Shown here: piece after piece, positions 1 through 5,442 of the stretch | How the letters are laid out: each line of letters begins with the position of its first letter | Numbering within the stretch: position 1 is the stretch's first letter | Assembly: GCA_949297205.1 (NCBI GenBank) | Contig: CASFSH010000154.1 | Coordinates: 1 to 5,578, forward strand | Reading direction: 5' to 3' | Source of the DNA: an uncultured Bacillota bacterium | GTDB lineage: Bacteria; Bacillota; Clostridia; UBA1381 | DNA length: 5,578 nt | The notes under the pieces: model-generated | The model's input: the letters and a program-made list of their open reading frames with translations, nothing else | What the model was told of the DNA's origin: nothing | Database searches by the model: none | Program-made: the position numbers and the translations under genes

Positions 1-57
1 ATAAAAATTTTGAAAAGCATAATTTTACAAATAATAAAAAATAAATGAGAAAAAGTA

Positions 58-86
58 TTGACATTTGAGAATAAATTTGTTAAAAT
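58..86 (+). promoter_or_regulatory. Sigma-A promoter of the ylxM-ffh-rpsP-khpA operon
   Basis: A perfect -35 box TTGACA (58-63) is followed after 17 bases by the -10 box TAAAAT (81-86), which has a TG one base upstream (78-79) and so counts as an extended -10. Transcription should start near 92-94, about 45 bases before ylxM. The spacing and box quality match the vegetative sigma-A consensus of Firmicutes. It is the only convincing promoter I see for the four forward genes that follow. The bases before it (1-57) are AT-rich and show no recognisable gene. Confidence 0.85.
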
Positions 87-94
87 ATATAACG

Positions 95-118
95 TTGTAA
101 AGCAAAACAACTTTACAA
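95..118 (+). promoter_or_regulatory. Perfect 8-bp inverted repeat at the ylxM transcription start (operator or leader hairpin)
   Basis: TTGTAAAG (95-102) and CTTTACAA (111-118) are exact reverse complements separated by 8 bases. The repeat starts at about +2 of the predicted transcript and ends where the ribosome binding region AAGGATGG (117-124) begins. It could be a DNA operator for a dimeric helix-turn-helix protein (YlxM itself is a candidate), or an RNA hairpin at the very 5' end of the message that protects it or limits ribosome access. No T-tract follows, so it is not a terminator. The symmetry is seen directly; the role is inferred. Confidence 0.55.
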
Positions 119-136
119 GGATGGCGGTGATGTTTA

Positions 137-481
137 ATGAGCAAGGATTTAACTATAAGTGTATTAATGGATTTTTATGGTGACTTGCTTACCGAAAAAC
201 AGCGTGACACGTTGGATTTATATTATAATAAAGATTATTCTCTTGCAGAAATTGCAGAAGATCTTGATATTTCACGACAGGGAGTACGTGACTTTATAAA
301 ACGCGGAGAAAAACAGCTCCATGATTTTGAAAATGTACTTAAAATGGAGGAAAGATTTAATTTGATAACAAAAGAAGCAGAAGATATAGAACTTTTGATA
401 AATCAAATTAATTCTGTTAATGTTATTGAAAAAAAGACTAAAATCTTAGAAAAATTAGAAAAAATAAAAAAAGCATTGTAG
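137..481 (+). CDS. ylxM: YlxM/p13-like HTH protein, SRP-associated
   Basis: A 114-residue protein of the UPF0122 (YlxM) family. Residues 16-62 form a sigma-70 region 4-like helix-turn-helix: LLTEKQRDTLDLYY, then SLAEIAEDLDISRQGVRD, the conserved core of the family, then IKRGEKQL. The C-terminal third is charged and likely helical. In streptococci YlxM binds the SRP components and modulates Ffh GTPase activity, so it is usually described as an SRP accessory rather than a sigma factor; DNA binding remains possible from the fold. The start at ATG 137 is supported by GGCGGTGA six bases upstream. It lies 33 bases before ffh in the same operon, the usual arrangement in Firmicutes. Length is normal for the family. 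The inverted repeat just upstream makes autoregulation worth considering. Identity is confident; the molecular role in this organism is inferred. Confidence 0.92.
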   Translation: MSKDLTISVLMDFYGDLLTEKQRDTLDLYYNKDYSLAEIAEDLDISRQGVRDFIKRGEKQLHDFENVLKMEERFNLITKEAEDIELLINQINSVNVIEKKTKILEKLEKIKKAL

Positions 482-514
482 TAAAACACAGAAATTAAAT
501 CAGGCGGTGAAATT

Positions 515-1870
515 ATGGCGTTTGAAAATCTGGGAGAAAAACTTTCCGATGTTTTTAAAAAACTAAAAGGAAAAGGTAAACTTACAGAAAAAGATATAAA
601 AGAAGCAATGAGAGAAGTTAAGCTTGCTTTATTGGAAGCAGATGTTAACTTTAAAGTTGTAAAAAATTTTATAAGCAGAGTGTCTGAAAAAGCGGTAGGA
701 CAAGAAATTCTTGAATCTCTTACTCCGGCACAGCAGCTTATAAAGGTTGTCAGAGATGAGCTTGTGGAGCTTATGGGCAATGAAAATGAAAGATTGGAGT
801 TTTCAAAAGAACCGCCGTCGGTATTTATGATGTGTGGTTTGCAGGGAGCGGGAAAAACAACTGCTTGCGGAAAACTTGCACTTCATATAAGGAAAACCAT
901 GGGAAAACGTCCTTTAATGGTTGCTTGTGATGTTTACAGACCGGCAGCAATAAAACAGTTACAGGTACTGGGTGCACAGATAGATATTCCCGTATTTACA
1001 ATAGACGGAGAAAAAGATCCGGCCGTAATTGCAAAAAAAGCTGTTGAACATGCAAAAGTGCACGGAAATGATCCCGTTATCCTCGATACCGCCGGAAGAC
1101 TTCATATTGATGAAGTCCTTATGGAGGAACTTGTCAGAATTAAAGAAACAACAATACCGGATGAAATACTTTTGGTAATTGATGCAATGATAGGACAAGA
1201 CGCTGTAAATGTTGCAGAACATTTTAATACCAATCTTGATATAACAGGTGTTATTTTATCAAAGCTTGATGGTGATACAAGAGGCGGTGCGGCACTTTCG
1301 GTAAAGGAAGTAACGGGCAAATCCATTAAATTTGCATCGGTTGGTGAAAAACTTTCCGATTTGGAACCTTTTTATCCTGACAGAATGGCGGGAAGAATAC
1401 TCGGTATGGGCGATGTTATGACTCTTATTGACAAAGCTCAGGATGCCATTGATGAAAAGGAAGCCAGAGAACTTGAAGAAAAGATAAAAAAACAGACTTT
1501 TGATCTTGAAGACTTTTTAAATCAGCTTCAGCAGATAAAAAAACTCGGGTCTATTACTCAAATAATGAAAATGCTCCCCGGAGTTGACAAAAAGATGCTT
1601 GATGCAGTTGATGAACAAGGCTCGGAGAAAAAGCTTATTCATATTGAAGCAATAATAAAATCAATGACACCGCAGGAACGTCAGAAGCCGCAGATAATAG
1701 GTGCAAGCAGAAAAGTAAGAATTGCAAAGGGAAGCGGAACAAGAGTTCAGGATGTAAATGAATTGTTGAAGCAATTTGACTCAATGAAGCAGATGATGAA
1801 ACAATTTTCAAGCCCTAAACAGCAGAGAATGATGAAGAAAATGAAAAAGCTGTCGGGTAAATTTCAGTGA
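515..1870 (+). CDS. ffh: Signal recognition particle protein Ffh (SRP54)
   Basis: The SRP GTPase binds the SRP RNA and signal peptides of nascent membrane and secreted proteins, and docks ribosomes to the membrane through FtsY. At 451 residues it is full length for bacterial Ffh. Domains in order: N-domain helices about 1-90; G-domain with the P-loop GLQGAGKTT (108-116), DVYRPAA (139-145), DTAGR (191-195), the guanine-specificity motif as SKLDGD (249-254, Ser in place of the usual Thr) and GEKLSDLEPFYPDRMAGRILG (277-297); then a methionine-rich M domain from about 326, with GSITQIMKMLPG (345-356), SMTPQER (383-389) and the SRP-RNA-binding signature RIAKGSGTRVQDV (402-414). The tail is Met/Lys-rich, as expected. 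The start at ATG 515 follows AGGCGGTGA by four bases, and the protein begins MAFENLG, typical of the family. It is co-transcribed with ylxM. No defects seen. Confidence 0.98.
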   Translation: MAFENLGEKLSDVFKKLKGKGKLTEKDIKEAMREVKLALLEADVNFKVVKNFISRVSEKAVGQEILESLTPAQQLIKVVRDELVELMGNENERLEFSKEPPSVFMMCGLQGAGKTTACGKLALHIRKTMGKRPLMVACDVYRPAAIKQLQVLGAQIDIPVFTIDGEKDPAVIAKKAVEHAKVHGNDPVILDTAGRLHIDEVLMEELVRIKETTIPDEILLVIDAMIGQDAVNVAEHFNTNLDITGVILSKLDGDTRGGAALSVKEVTGKSIKFASVGEKLSDLEPFYPDRMAGRILGMGDVMTLIDKAQDAIDEKEARELEEKIKKQTFDLEDFLNQLQQIKKLGSITQIMKMLPGVDKKMLDAVDEQGSEKKLIHIEAIIKSMTPQERQKPQIIGASRKVRIAKGSGTRVQDVNELLKQFDSMKQMMKQFSSPKQQRMMKKMKKLSGKFQ

Positions 1871-1873
1871 TAT

Positions 1874-1894
1874 TGGAACCGTATAACGGTTTTA
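1874..1894 (+). promoter_or_regulatory. Stem-loop between ffh and rpsP
   Basis: AACCGT (1877-1882) and ACGGTT (1886-1891) pair around a 3-base loop. The stem extends by two G-U pairs and one U-A pair, to about nine pairs. The following sequence, CAATATATATTTTATAAA, is AT-rich but has no continuous T-tract, so complete termination is unlikely. It may be a weak attenuator, an RNA processing site or a stabiliser of the 5' end of the rpsP-khpA message. The pairing is visible; the function is a guess. Confidence 0.4.
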
Positions 1895-1919
1895 CAATAT
1901 ATATTTTATAAATTAATTC

Positions 1920-1927
1920 GGAGGTGA
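1920..1927 (+). promoter_or_regulatory. Ribosome binding site that fixes the rpsP start
   Basis: GGAGGTGA lies five bases before ATG 1933. An in-frame GTG at 1924 falls inside this Shine-Dalgarno sequence, so the longer 83-residue reading is not the real protein; the 80-residue form starting MSVKIRLRRMG is. Confidence 0.9.
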
Positions 1928-1932
1928 ATAAA

Positions 1933-2175
1933 ATGTCAGTTAAAATAAGATTAAGAAGAATGGGTGCAAAAAAAGCTCCGTTTTATAGAGTTGTTGTTGC
2001 AGATTCAAGATATCCGAGAGATGGTAGATTTATCGAAGAAATCGGAACATACAATCCATTAACAGATCCTGCAACAGTAGATATAGATGCAGATCTTGCA
2101 AAAAAATGGATTGGAAACGGTGCACAGCCTACAGATACAGTTAAGGCTCTTTTGAAAAAGCAAGGTATTCTTTAA
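1933..2175 (+). CDS. rpsP: 30S ribosomal protein S16
   Basis: S16 binds 16S rRNA in the lower body of the 30S subunit and is needed for its assembly. The 80-residue protein is a normal family length and is recognisable throughout: MSVKIRLRRMGAKKAPFYR at the N-terminus, then VVADSR, PRDGRFIEEIGTYNP (the core signature) and a C-terminal region reading DLAKKWIGNGAQPTDTVKALL. It follows ffh by 62 bases and precedes khpA by 12 bases, the standard order in Firmicutes. Expression probably comes from the ylxM promoter; I found no well-spaced separate promoter in the ffh-rpsP gap. The start choice rests on the strong ribosome binding site at 1920-1927 and on the conserved N-terminus. Confidence 0.97.
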   Translation: MSVKIRLRRMGAKKAPFYRVVVADSRYPRDGRFIEEIGTYNPLTDPATVDIDADLAKKWIGNGAQPTDTVKALLKKQGIL

Positions 2176-2187
2176 GGAGTGTTGACC

Positions 2188-2415
2188 ATGAAAGAAATTT
2201 TAATTACTATAGCTCAAGCACTGGTAAATCACCCGGAAGATGTAACAGTTACGGAAGTGCCGGGTGAAGACTCAGTAACATTGGAGCTGAGAGTAAACCC
2301 TGAGGATATGGGTAAGGTTATTGGGAAGCAGGGCAGAATTGCCAAGGCTATCCGGACCGTTGTAAAGGCGGCTGCAAGTCGTGAGGACAAGCATGTTGTC
2401 GTTGAAATCATGTAA
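2188..2415 (+). CDS. khpA: KhpA-type single KH-domain RNA-binding protein
   Basis: A 75-residue protein consisting of one KH domain (family also called YlqC/UPF0109). The defining GxxG loop is GKQG within GKVIGKQGRIAKAIRTVV, followed by KAAA, where the nucleic-acid-contacting helix is expected. In Streptococcus pneumoniae and relatives KhpA pairs with KhpB (Jag/EloR) to bind many RNAs and affects cell division and elongation; in this organism that is inferred. An in-frame GTG at 2179 lies inside the Shine-Dalgarno AAGGAGTG (2174-2181), so I chose ATG 2188, six bases after it. The Shine-Dalgarno overlaps the rpsP stop codon, implying translational coupling. It is the last gene of the operon here, with a terminator starting three bases after its stop. 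Confidence 0.93.
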   Translation: MKEILITIAQALVNHPEDVTVTEVPGEDSVTLELRVNPEDMGKVIGKQGRIAKAIRTVVKAAASREDKHVVVEIM

Positions 2416-2417
2416 TT

Positions 2418-2450
2418 AAAGTAAGTGTCTGAAACGGCACTTATTTTTTT
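2418..2450 (+). terminator. Intrinsic terminator of the ylxM-ffh-rpsP-khpA operon
   Basis: TAAGTGTC (2422-2429) pairs with GGCACTTA (2436-2443), with one G-U pair, around the loop TGAAAC. Seven T follow (2444-2450), and A residues before the stem can extend the pairing into the T-tract. This is a textbook Rho-independent terminator placed directly after khpA. Confidence 0.9.
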
Positions 2451-2490
2451 GTGTTTTTATGTTAATATAAATTTGTTTAAGAATATTATT

Positions 2491-2536
2491 AATAAAACAG
2501 CAAGATAGTTTTAAAGAAATGGAAAATAAAACAGCA
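2491..2536. repeat. 12-bp direct repeat between the two convergent terminators
   Basis: AATAAAACAGCA occurs at 2491-2502 and again at 2525-2536. The second copy supplies the T-rich tail (on the reverse strand) and the first bases of the dehydrogenase terminator stem; the first copy may be a relic of a small duplication there. A chance match in this AT-rich DNA is also possible. Confidence 0.3.
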
Positions 2537-2559
2537 CAGCCATTTTAATATGACTGTGC
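2521..2559 (-). terminator. Intrinsic terminator of the short-chain dehydrogenase gene
   Basis: GCACAG (2534-2539) and CTGTGC (2554-2559) are exact complements, and the stem continues with CAT/ATG inside. On the reverse strand the single odd pair becomes a U-G wobble, giving ten continuous pairs around a 6-base loop. On that strand TGTTTTATTTT follows the stem. The wobble and the T-rich tail both point to use by the reverse-strand gene that ends about 30 bases before it. Confidence 0.8.
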
Positions 2560-2589
2560 CTGATATAATATAAGTAATAGCAAATATTA

Positions 2590-3390
2590 TTACGGTTGTT
2601 TACCTATATATGCGAGAATACCACCGTCAACATAAAGTACATGACCGTTAACAAAATCTGAAGCGTCGGAAGCAAGGAAAACAGCAGGACCCATTAAATC
2701 TTCCGGAGTACCCCAACGTGCAGCCGGTGTTTTTGCAATAATAAACTGATCAAACGGATGACGTGATCCGTCAGGCTGAATTTCTCTTAATGGCGCTGTC
2801 TGAGGAGTTGCAATATATCCTGGGCCGATACCGTTACACTGAATATTATGTTCTCCGTATTCTGAACAAATATTTCTTGTAAGCATTTTCAAACCGCCCT
2901 TTGCTGCAGCGTAAGCTGAAACGGTTTCACGTCCGAGTTCACTCATCATTGAGCATATATTAATGATTTTCCCGTGTCCTTTTTTAATCATTCCCGGGAT
3001 AACGGCTTTTGATACAATAAACGGTGCATTCAAATCCACATCAATAACCTGTCTGAATTCTTCGGCAGTCATATCGCACATTGGAATTCTTTTGATAATA
3101 CCTGCATTGTTAACAAGTATGTCAATTGTGCCTATTTCCTTTTCGATTTTTTTAACCATGTCTTGTACCATGGCTTCATTTGTTACATCACATACATATC
3201 CTTTTGCGTCAATACCGTCATCACTGTAAGATTTAAGACCTCTGTCAACAAATTCCTGCTTAATATCGCAGAAAATAATTTTTGCACCTGCCTGGGAATA
3301 TGCCTTTGCTATTGCATAACCGATACCGTATGATGCACCGGTTACAAGTGCAATTTTTCCTTCAAGACTAAACGACTTCATAATATCCAT
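2590..3390 (-). CDS. Short-chain dehydrogenase, gluconate 5-dehydrogenase type
   Basis: A cytoplasmic NAD(P)-dependent oxidoreductase of the classical SDR superfamily, 266 residues. The Rossmann cofactor motif TGASYGIG is at 17-24, NNAG at 94-97, the catalytic Asn probably N121 in VDLNAPF, the catalytic Ser S147 in INICSMMS, and YAAAK (Y160, K164) completes the active site. The stretches SELGRETVSAYAAAKGG and CNGIGPGYIATPQTAP, and the ending YVDGGILAYIGKQP, match from memory the proteins annotated gluconate 5-dehydrogenase (IdnO/Gno) in Clostridia and Bacteroides, which interconvert gluconate and 5-ketogluconate. KduD (2-deoxy-D-gluconate 3-dehydrogenase, pectin breakdown) is a close relative and cannot be excluded as the true activity. 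The start at 3390 has AAGGGA nine bases upstream; a second ATG at 3381 is less well placed. It has its own promoter and terminator and no sugar-acid neighbour, so its pathway is not shown by context. Confidence 0.88.
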   Translation of the reverse strand: MDIMKSFSLEGKIALVTGASYGIGYAIAKAYSQAGAKIIFCDIKQEFVDRGLKSYSDDGIDAKGYVCDVTNEAMVQDMVKKIEKEIGTIDILVNNAGIIKRIPMCDMTAEEFRQVIDVDLNAPFIVSKAVIPGMIKKGHGKIINICSMMSELGRETVSAYAAAKGGLKMLTRNICSEYGEHNIQCNGIGPGYIATPQTAPLREIQPDGSRHPFDQFIIAKTPAARWGTPEDLMGPAVFLASDASDFVNGHVLYVDGGILAYIGKQP

Positions 3391-3441
3391 TTATCTCTGT
3401 CCCTTCTGTATAAATTTTGATAATTATTGCCATCTGTTTTA

Positions 3442-3470
3442 ATTATAACATATTTAACTTATTTTAGCAA
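3442..3470 (-). promoter_or_regulatory. Promoter of the short-chain dehydrogenase gene
   Basis: On the reverse strand TTGCTA (3470-3465) is followed after exactly 17 bases by TATAAT (3447-3442), with the extended -10 dinucleotide TG at 3450-3449. The -35 box matches the consensus at four of six positions and the -10 box is perfect. The start should be near 3435, giving a leader of about 45 bases. I see no obvious operator. Confidence 0.75.
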
Positions 3471-3546
3471 TATCTTTTAATATATTTTGTGTTAGCCACC
3501 TGTATAAAACACTAAAATTACAAATATCAAAAATTTGTTTGTTGTG

Positions 3547-4398
3547 TTATATTTCATCAAGAGTACCGAAAGTATACCCGTCATTAATAAGTATTTCTAT
3601 TATTTCCGGAAGAGTTTCGGCGGTAATAGATTTTGATACCGCGTCATGCATTAATATTACTACATCTTCTTTTCCTTTGGTAGTAGAACTAATTTTTTGT
3701 ATAAGATAATCAGCAGTGGGGGTTTTTGATTCTGCATCACCTGAAAGAGAATTCCAATCGCAGTATCTATAACCATTTTCCTGAAGCAAGGTCTTTATTT
3801 GTTTTTTGACTTCTGCGTGAGATCCCACTTCAAATGCACCTCCAGGGAAACGTAATATTTTAGGATAGTTTTCTTTGCAGACTATACCTTTAATAATTTC
3901 TTCCGTGTGATTGATCTCATTCATAAAAGATTGAGCATCTGCATATAATTCAGTGTATTTGTGAGAATATGAATGATTTGCTAACAGATGTCCCTCATCA
4001 TATATGCGTCTTGCTATTGAAGGATTTTGTTCAATAAGACTGCCGACAGCAAAAAATGTGGCTTTTATATTGTACCTTCTTAATACATCAAGAACACGAG
4101 GAGTAACAGATGTATTGGGACCGTCATCAAAAGTAAGATATGCCGTTTTTTTACCGTCATTTTTTTTTAAATCAGATAGAATATCGGTGCTTTTTTCAAG
4201 AGGCTGGGGATAAACGTATCCGTTAAATATAAATTCCATATCGATATTTGTATCTTTTTGTACAAAAAAACCCTTTACACAGAGTAAAAAAACAGTTATA
4301 ATAAGAATAAATAATACTGATAAAATAATATTGTGTCTTATCTTTTTCTTTTTTTGCCTGTTACGTATATTTTGACGAAATTTGATTTCTGACGACAT
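3547..4398 (-). CDS. Membrane-anchored polysaccharide (peptidoglycan) deacetylase, CE4 family
   Basis: A 283-residue protein with a Lys/Arg-rich cytoplasmic start (about 7-22), one hydrophobic segment (about 23-43) acting as a signal anchor, a short linker, and a NodB-type carbohydrate esterase 4 domain from about 85 outside the membrane. All catalytic motifs are present: TFDDGP (89-94; D91 likely base, D92 metal ligand), HSYSH (142-146; two metal-binding His), RFPGG (183-187), DWNSLSGD (214-221) and LMHD with the catalytic H251. Such enzymes remove acetyl groups from N-acetylated sugars; in a Gram-positive cell the likely substrate is peptidoglycan, where deacetylation reduces lysozyme sensitivity, but the substrate is inferred. 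ATG 4398 is chosen because GAGGTG sits six bases upstream; the in-frame GTG at 4407 overlaps that site. The gene is divergent from pdaA. Only a weak AT-rich hairpin (about 3520-3538) follows its stop. Confidence 0.9.
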   Translation of the reverse strand: MSSEIKFRQNIRNRQKKKKIRHNIILSVLFILIITVFLLCVKGFFVQKDTNIDMEFIFNGYVYPQPLEKSTDILSDLKKNDGKKTAYLTFDDGPNTSVTPRVLDVLRRYNIKATFFAVGSLIEQNPSIARRIYDEGHLLANHSYSHKYTELYADAQSFMNEINHTEEIIKGIVCKENYPKILRFPGGAFEVGSHAEVKKQIKTLLQENGYRYCDWNSLSGDAESKTPTADYLIQKISSTTKGKEDVVILMHDAVSKSITAETLPEIIEILINDGYTFGTLDEI

Positions 4399-4404
4399 AA
4401 AAAA

Positions 4405-4410
4405 CACCTC
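4405..4410 (-). promoter_or_regulatory. Ribosome binding site that fixes the CE4 deacetylase start
   Basis: On the reverse strand the sequence is AAGGTGAGGTG, then six T, then ATG 4398. The in-frame GTG at 4407-4405 is part of this Shine-Dalgarno and is therefore not the start. Confidence 0.85.
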
Positions 4411-4425
4411 ACCTTCTATATTCTC

Positions 4426-4454
4426 ATTATACTACAAATATCTGTTTATTTCAA
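4426..4454 (-). promoter_or_regulatory. Sigma-A promoter of the CE4 deacetylase gene
   Basis: On the reverse strand TTGAAA (4454-4449) and a perfect TATAAT (4431-4426) are separated by 17 bases. Transcription should start near 4419, leaving a leader of about 20 bases. This points to expression in growing cells, in contrast to the divergent pdaA-like gene, for which no equally good promoter is visible. Confidence 0.8.
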
Positions 4455-4472
4455 CATAAAAATAAGATATAT

Positions 4473-4477
4473 GGAGG
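4473..4477 (+). promoter_or_regulatory. Ribosome binding site that fixes the pdaA start
   Basis: GGAGG lies five bases before ATG 4483. The upstream in-frame ATG at 4471 overlaps this site, so the protein starts MKNN rather than MEVI. Confidence 0.85.
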
Positions 4478-4482
4478 TTATA

Positions 4483-5394
4483 ATGAAAAATAATGTTATT
4501 TCATCACAAAAATTAAAACAAATGTGCAAAAGAATTAAGAATGTATTATTTTCAAAAGAAATTTTCCCTCGTATACTAATGGTTGTTTTTATATCTGTTG
4601 CTGCTGTTGGTGTGGGGATTTGGGTAGGAGAGAAGGATCAAATAAGTGAACAATCTGCATCTTCCGAAGTGATGGATTATAGTTCCATAAGCAACAAGAG
4701 TTCTGGATGGGGATTAAAAAAAGTTAAAAATTCAGAACCTGAAGTAACTGAAACACAGAAATCCGATCTTGAAGAGTATAATGCATTTTATATGGATAAT
4801 TCACGTCCTAAAAAGTTATATCTTACATTTGATGAGGGATATGAAAACGGATATACATCTTCAATACTTGATACATTAAAAGAAAAACAGGTTACAGCAG
4901 CATTTTTTATTACAGGACCATATGCAAAAAATGAGGAGGAACTGGTCAGACGTATGATAGATGAAGGACATATAGTCGGAAATCATACAGTAAATCATCC
5001 CAATTTACCAAAGCTGGATTCAGCACAGGCAATGATAAAAGAATTAACGCAAATGAATGACATGGTAAAAACAATGTATGATTATGATATGAAATATATG
5101 CGTCCGCCTGAGGGAGAATATTCCAAAAGAGTACTTGCAGTAAGCAGAGATCTTGGATTCAGGACAGTTTTTTGGAGTTTTGCATATAAAGATTGGGAAG
5201 CAGATTCGCAAAAAGGAAAGGATTATGCATTCAGTCAGGTAACTGAATATCTGCATGATGGTGCGGTTTTGCTGCTTCATGCAGTTTCGGCAGACAATGC
5301 ACAGGCTTTGGGAGATATTATTGATTATGCAAGACAACAGGGATATGAATTTGCATCTTTGGATGAAGTACCGTCTTCGCAGAAGAATACGTAA
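4483..5394 (+). CDS. pdaA: PdaA-like delta-lactam-biosynthetic de-N-acetylase
   Basis: A 303-residue exported CE4 enzyme: a basic start, one hydrophobic segment (about 29-48), a Ser-rich polar linker (about 50-105) and the deacetylase domain. Motif 1 is TFDEGYENGYT (115-125), the form typical of PdaA, where the second Asp of the usual DD pair is replaced. Others are HTVNHP (168-173; two metal His), RPPEGEYS (207-214), FWSFAYKDW (230-238) and LLLHAVS (263-269; catalytic H266). In Bacillus subtilis PdaA deacetylates N-acetylmuramic acid after CwlD has removed the peptide, the step before muramic delta-lactam forms in the spore cortex; without it spores do not germinate properly. The motifs support the same role here, by inference. 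The linker makes it somewhat longer than the Bacillus enzyme. I see no clear terminator after it, so it may be co-transcribed with whatever follows. Confidence 0.88.
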   Translation: MKNNVISSQKLKQMCKRIKNVLFSKEIFPRILMVVFISVAAVGVGIWVGEKDQISEQSASSEVMDYSSISNKSSGWGLKKVKNSEPEVTETQKSDLEEYNAFYMDNSRPKKLYLTFDEGYENGYTSSILDTLKEKQVTAAFFITGPYAKNEEELVRRMIDEGHIVGNHTVNHPNLPKLDSAQAMIKELTQMNDMVKTMYDYDMKYMRPPEGEYSKRVLAVSRDLGFRTVFWSFAYKDWEADSQKGKDYAFSQVTEYLHDGAVLLLHAVSADNAQALGDIIDYARQQGYEFASLDEVPSSQKNT

Positions 5395-5442
5395 TTTGAT
5401 TGTATTTAAAAAAATAAAAGAAAAAATATTACGGAGGATAAC

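Noticed and set aside
1..57. Tail of an upstream gene
   Set aside because: The sequence is almost pure A+T with early stops; nothing recognisable can be read from it.
959..1326. Reverse-strand open frames inside ffh
   Set aside because: They are shadows of the conserved ffh coding frame, with no ribosome binding site or recognisable protein.
1873..1912. Internal promoter for rpsP (TTGGAA with TACAAT, TATATT or TATAAA)
   Set aside because: The candidate boxes are 14 or 21 bases apart, or lack a -35 box, so no pair has acceptable spacing.
1924..1932. Upstream GTG start for rpsP
   Set aside because: It lies inside the Shine-Dalgarno GGAGGTGA; S16 proteins start at the MSVKIR position.
2179..2187. 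Upstream GTG start for khpA
   Set aside because: It overlaps the Shine-Dalgarno AAGGAGTG; ATG 2188 has normal spacing.
3488..3538. Terminator for the reverse-strand CE4 deacetylase
   Set aside because: The best hairpins (ACAAAT/ATTTGT and GTGTT/AACAC) are only 5-6 pairs, mostly A-T, without a clear T-tract.
4425..4464. Sporulation-type promoter for pdaA (CATTATA at 4425, or CATAAAAATA at 4455)
   Set aside because: CATTATA fits a sigma-G -10 but has no matching -35 upstream and overlaps the reverse promoter. CATAAAAATA is one base off the sigma-E and sigma-K spacing. Neither is strong enough to call.
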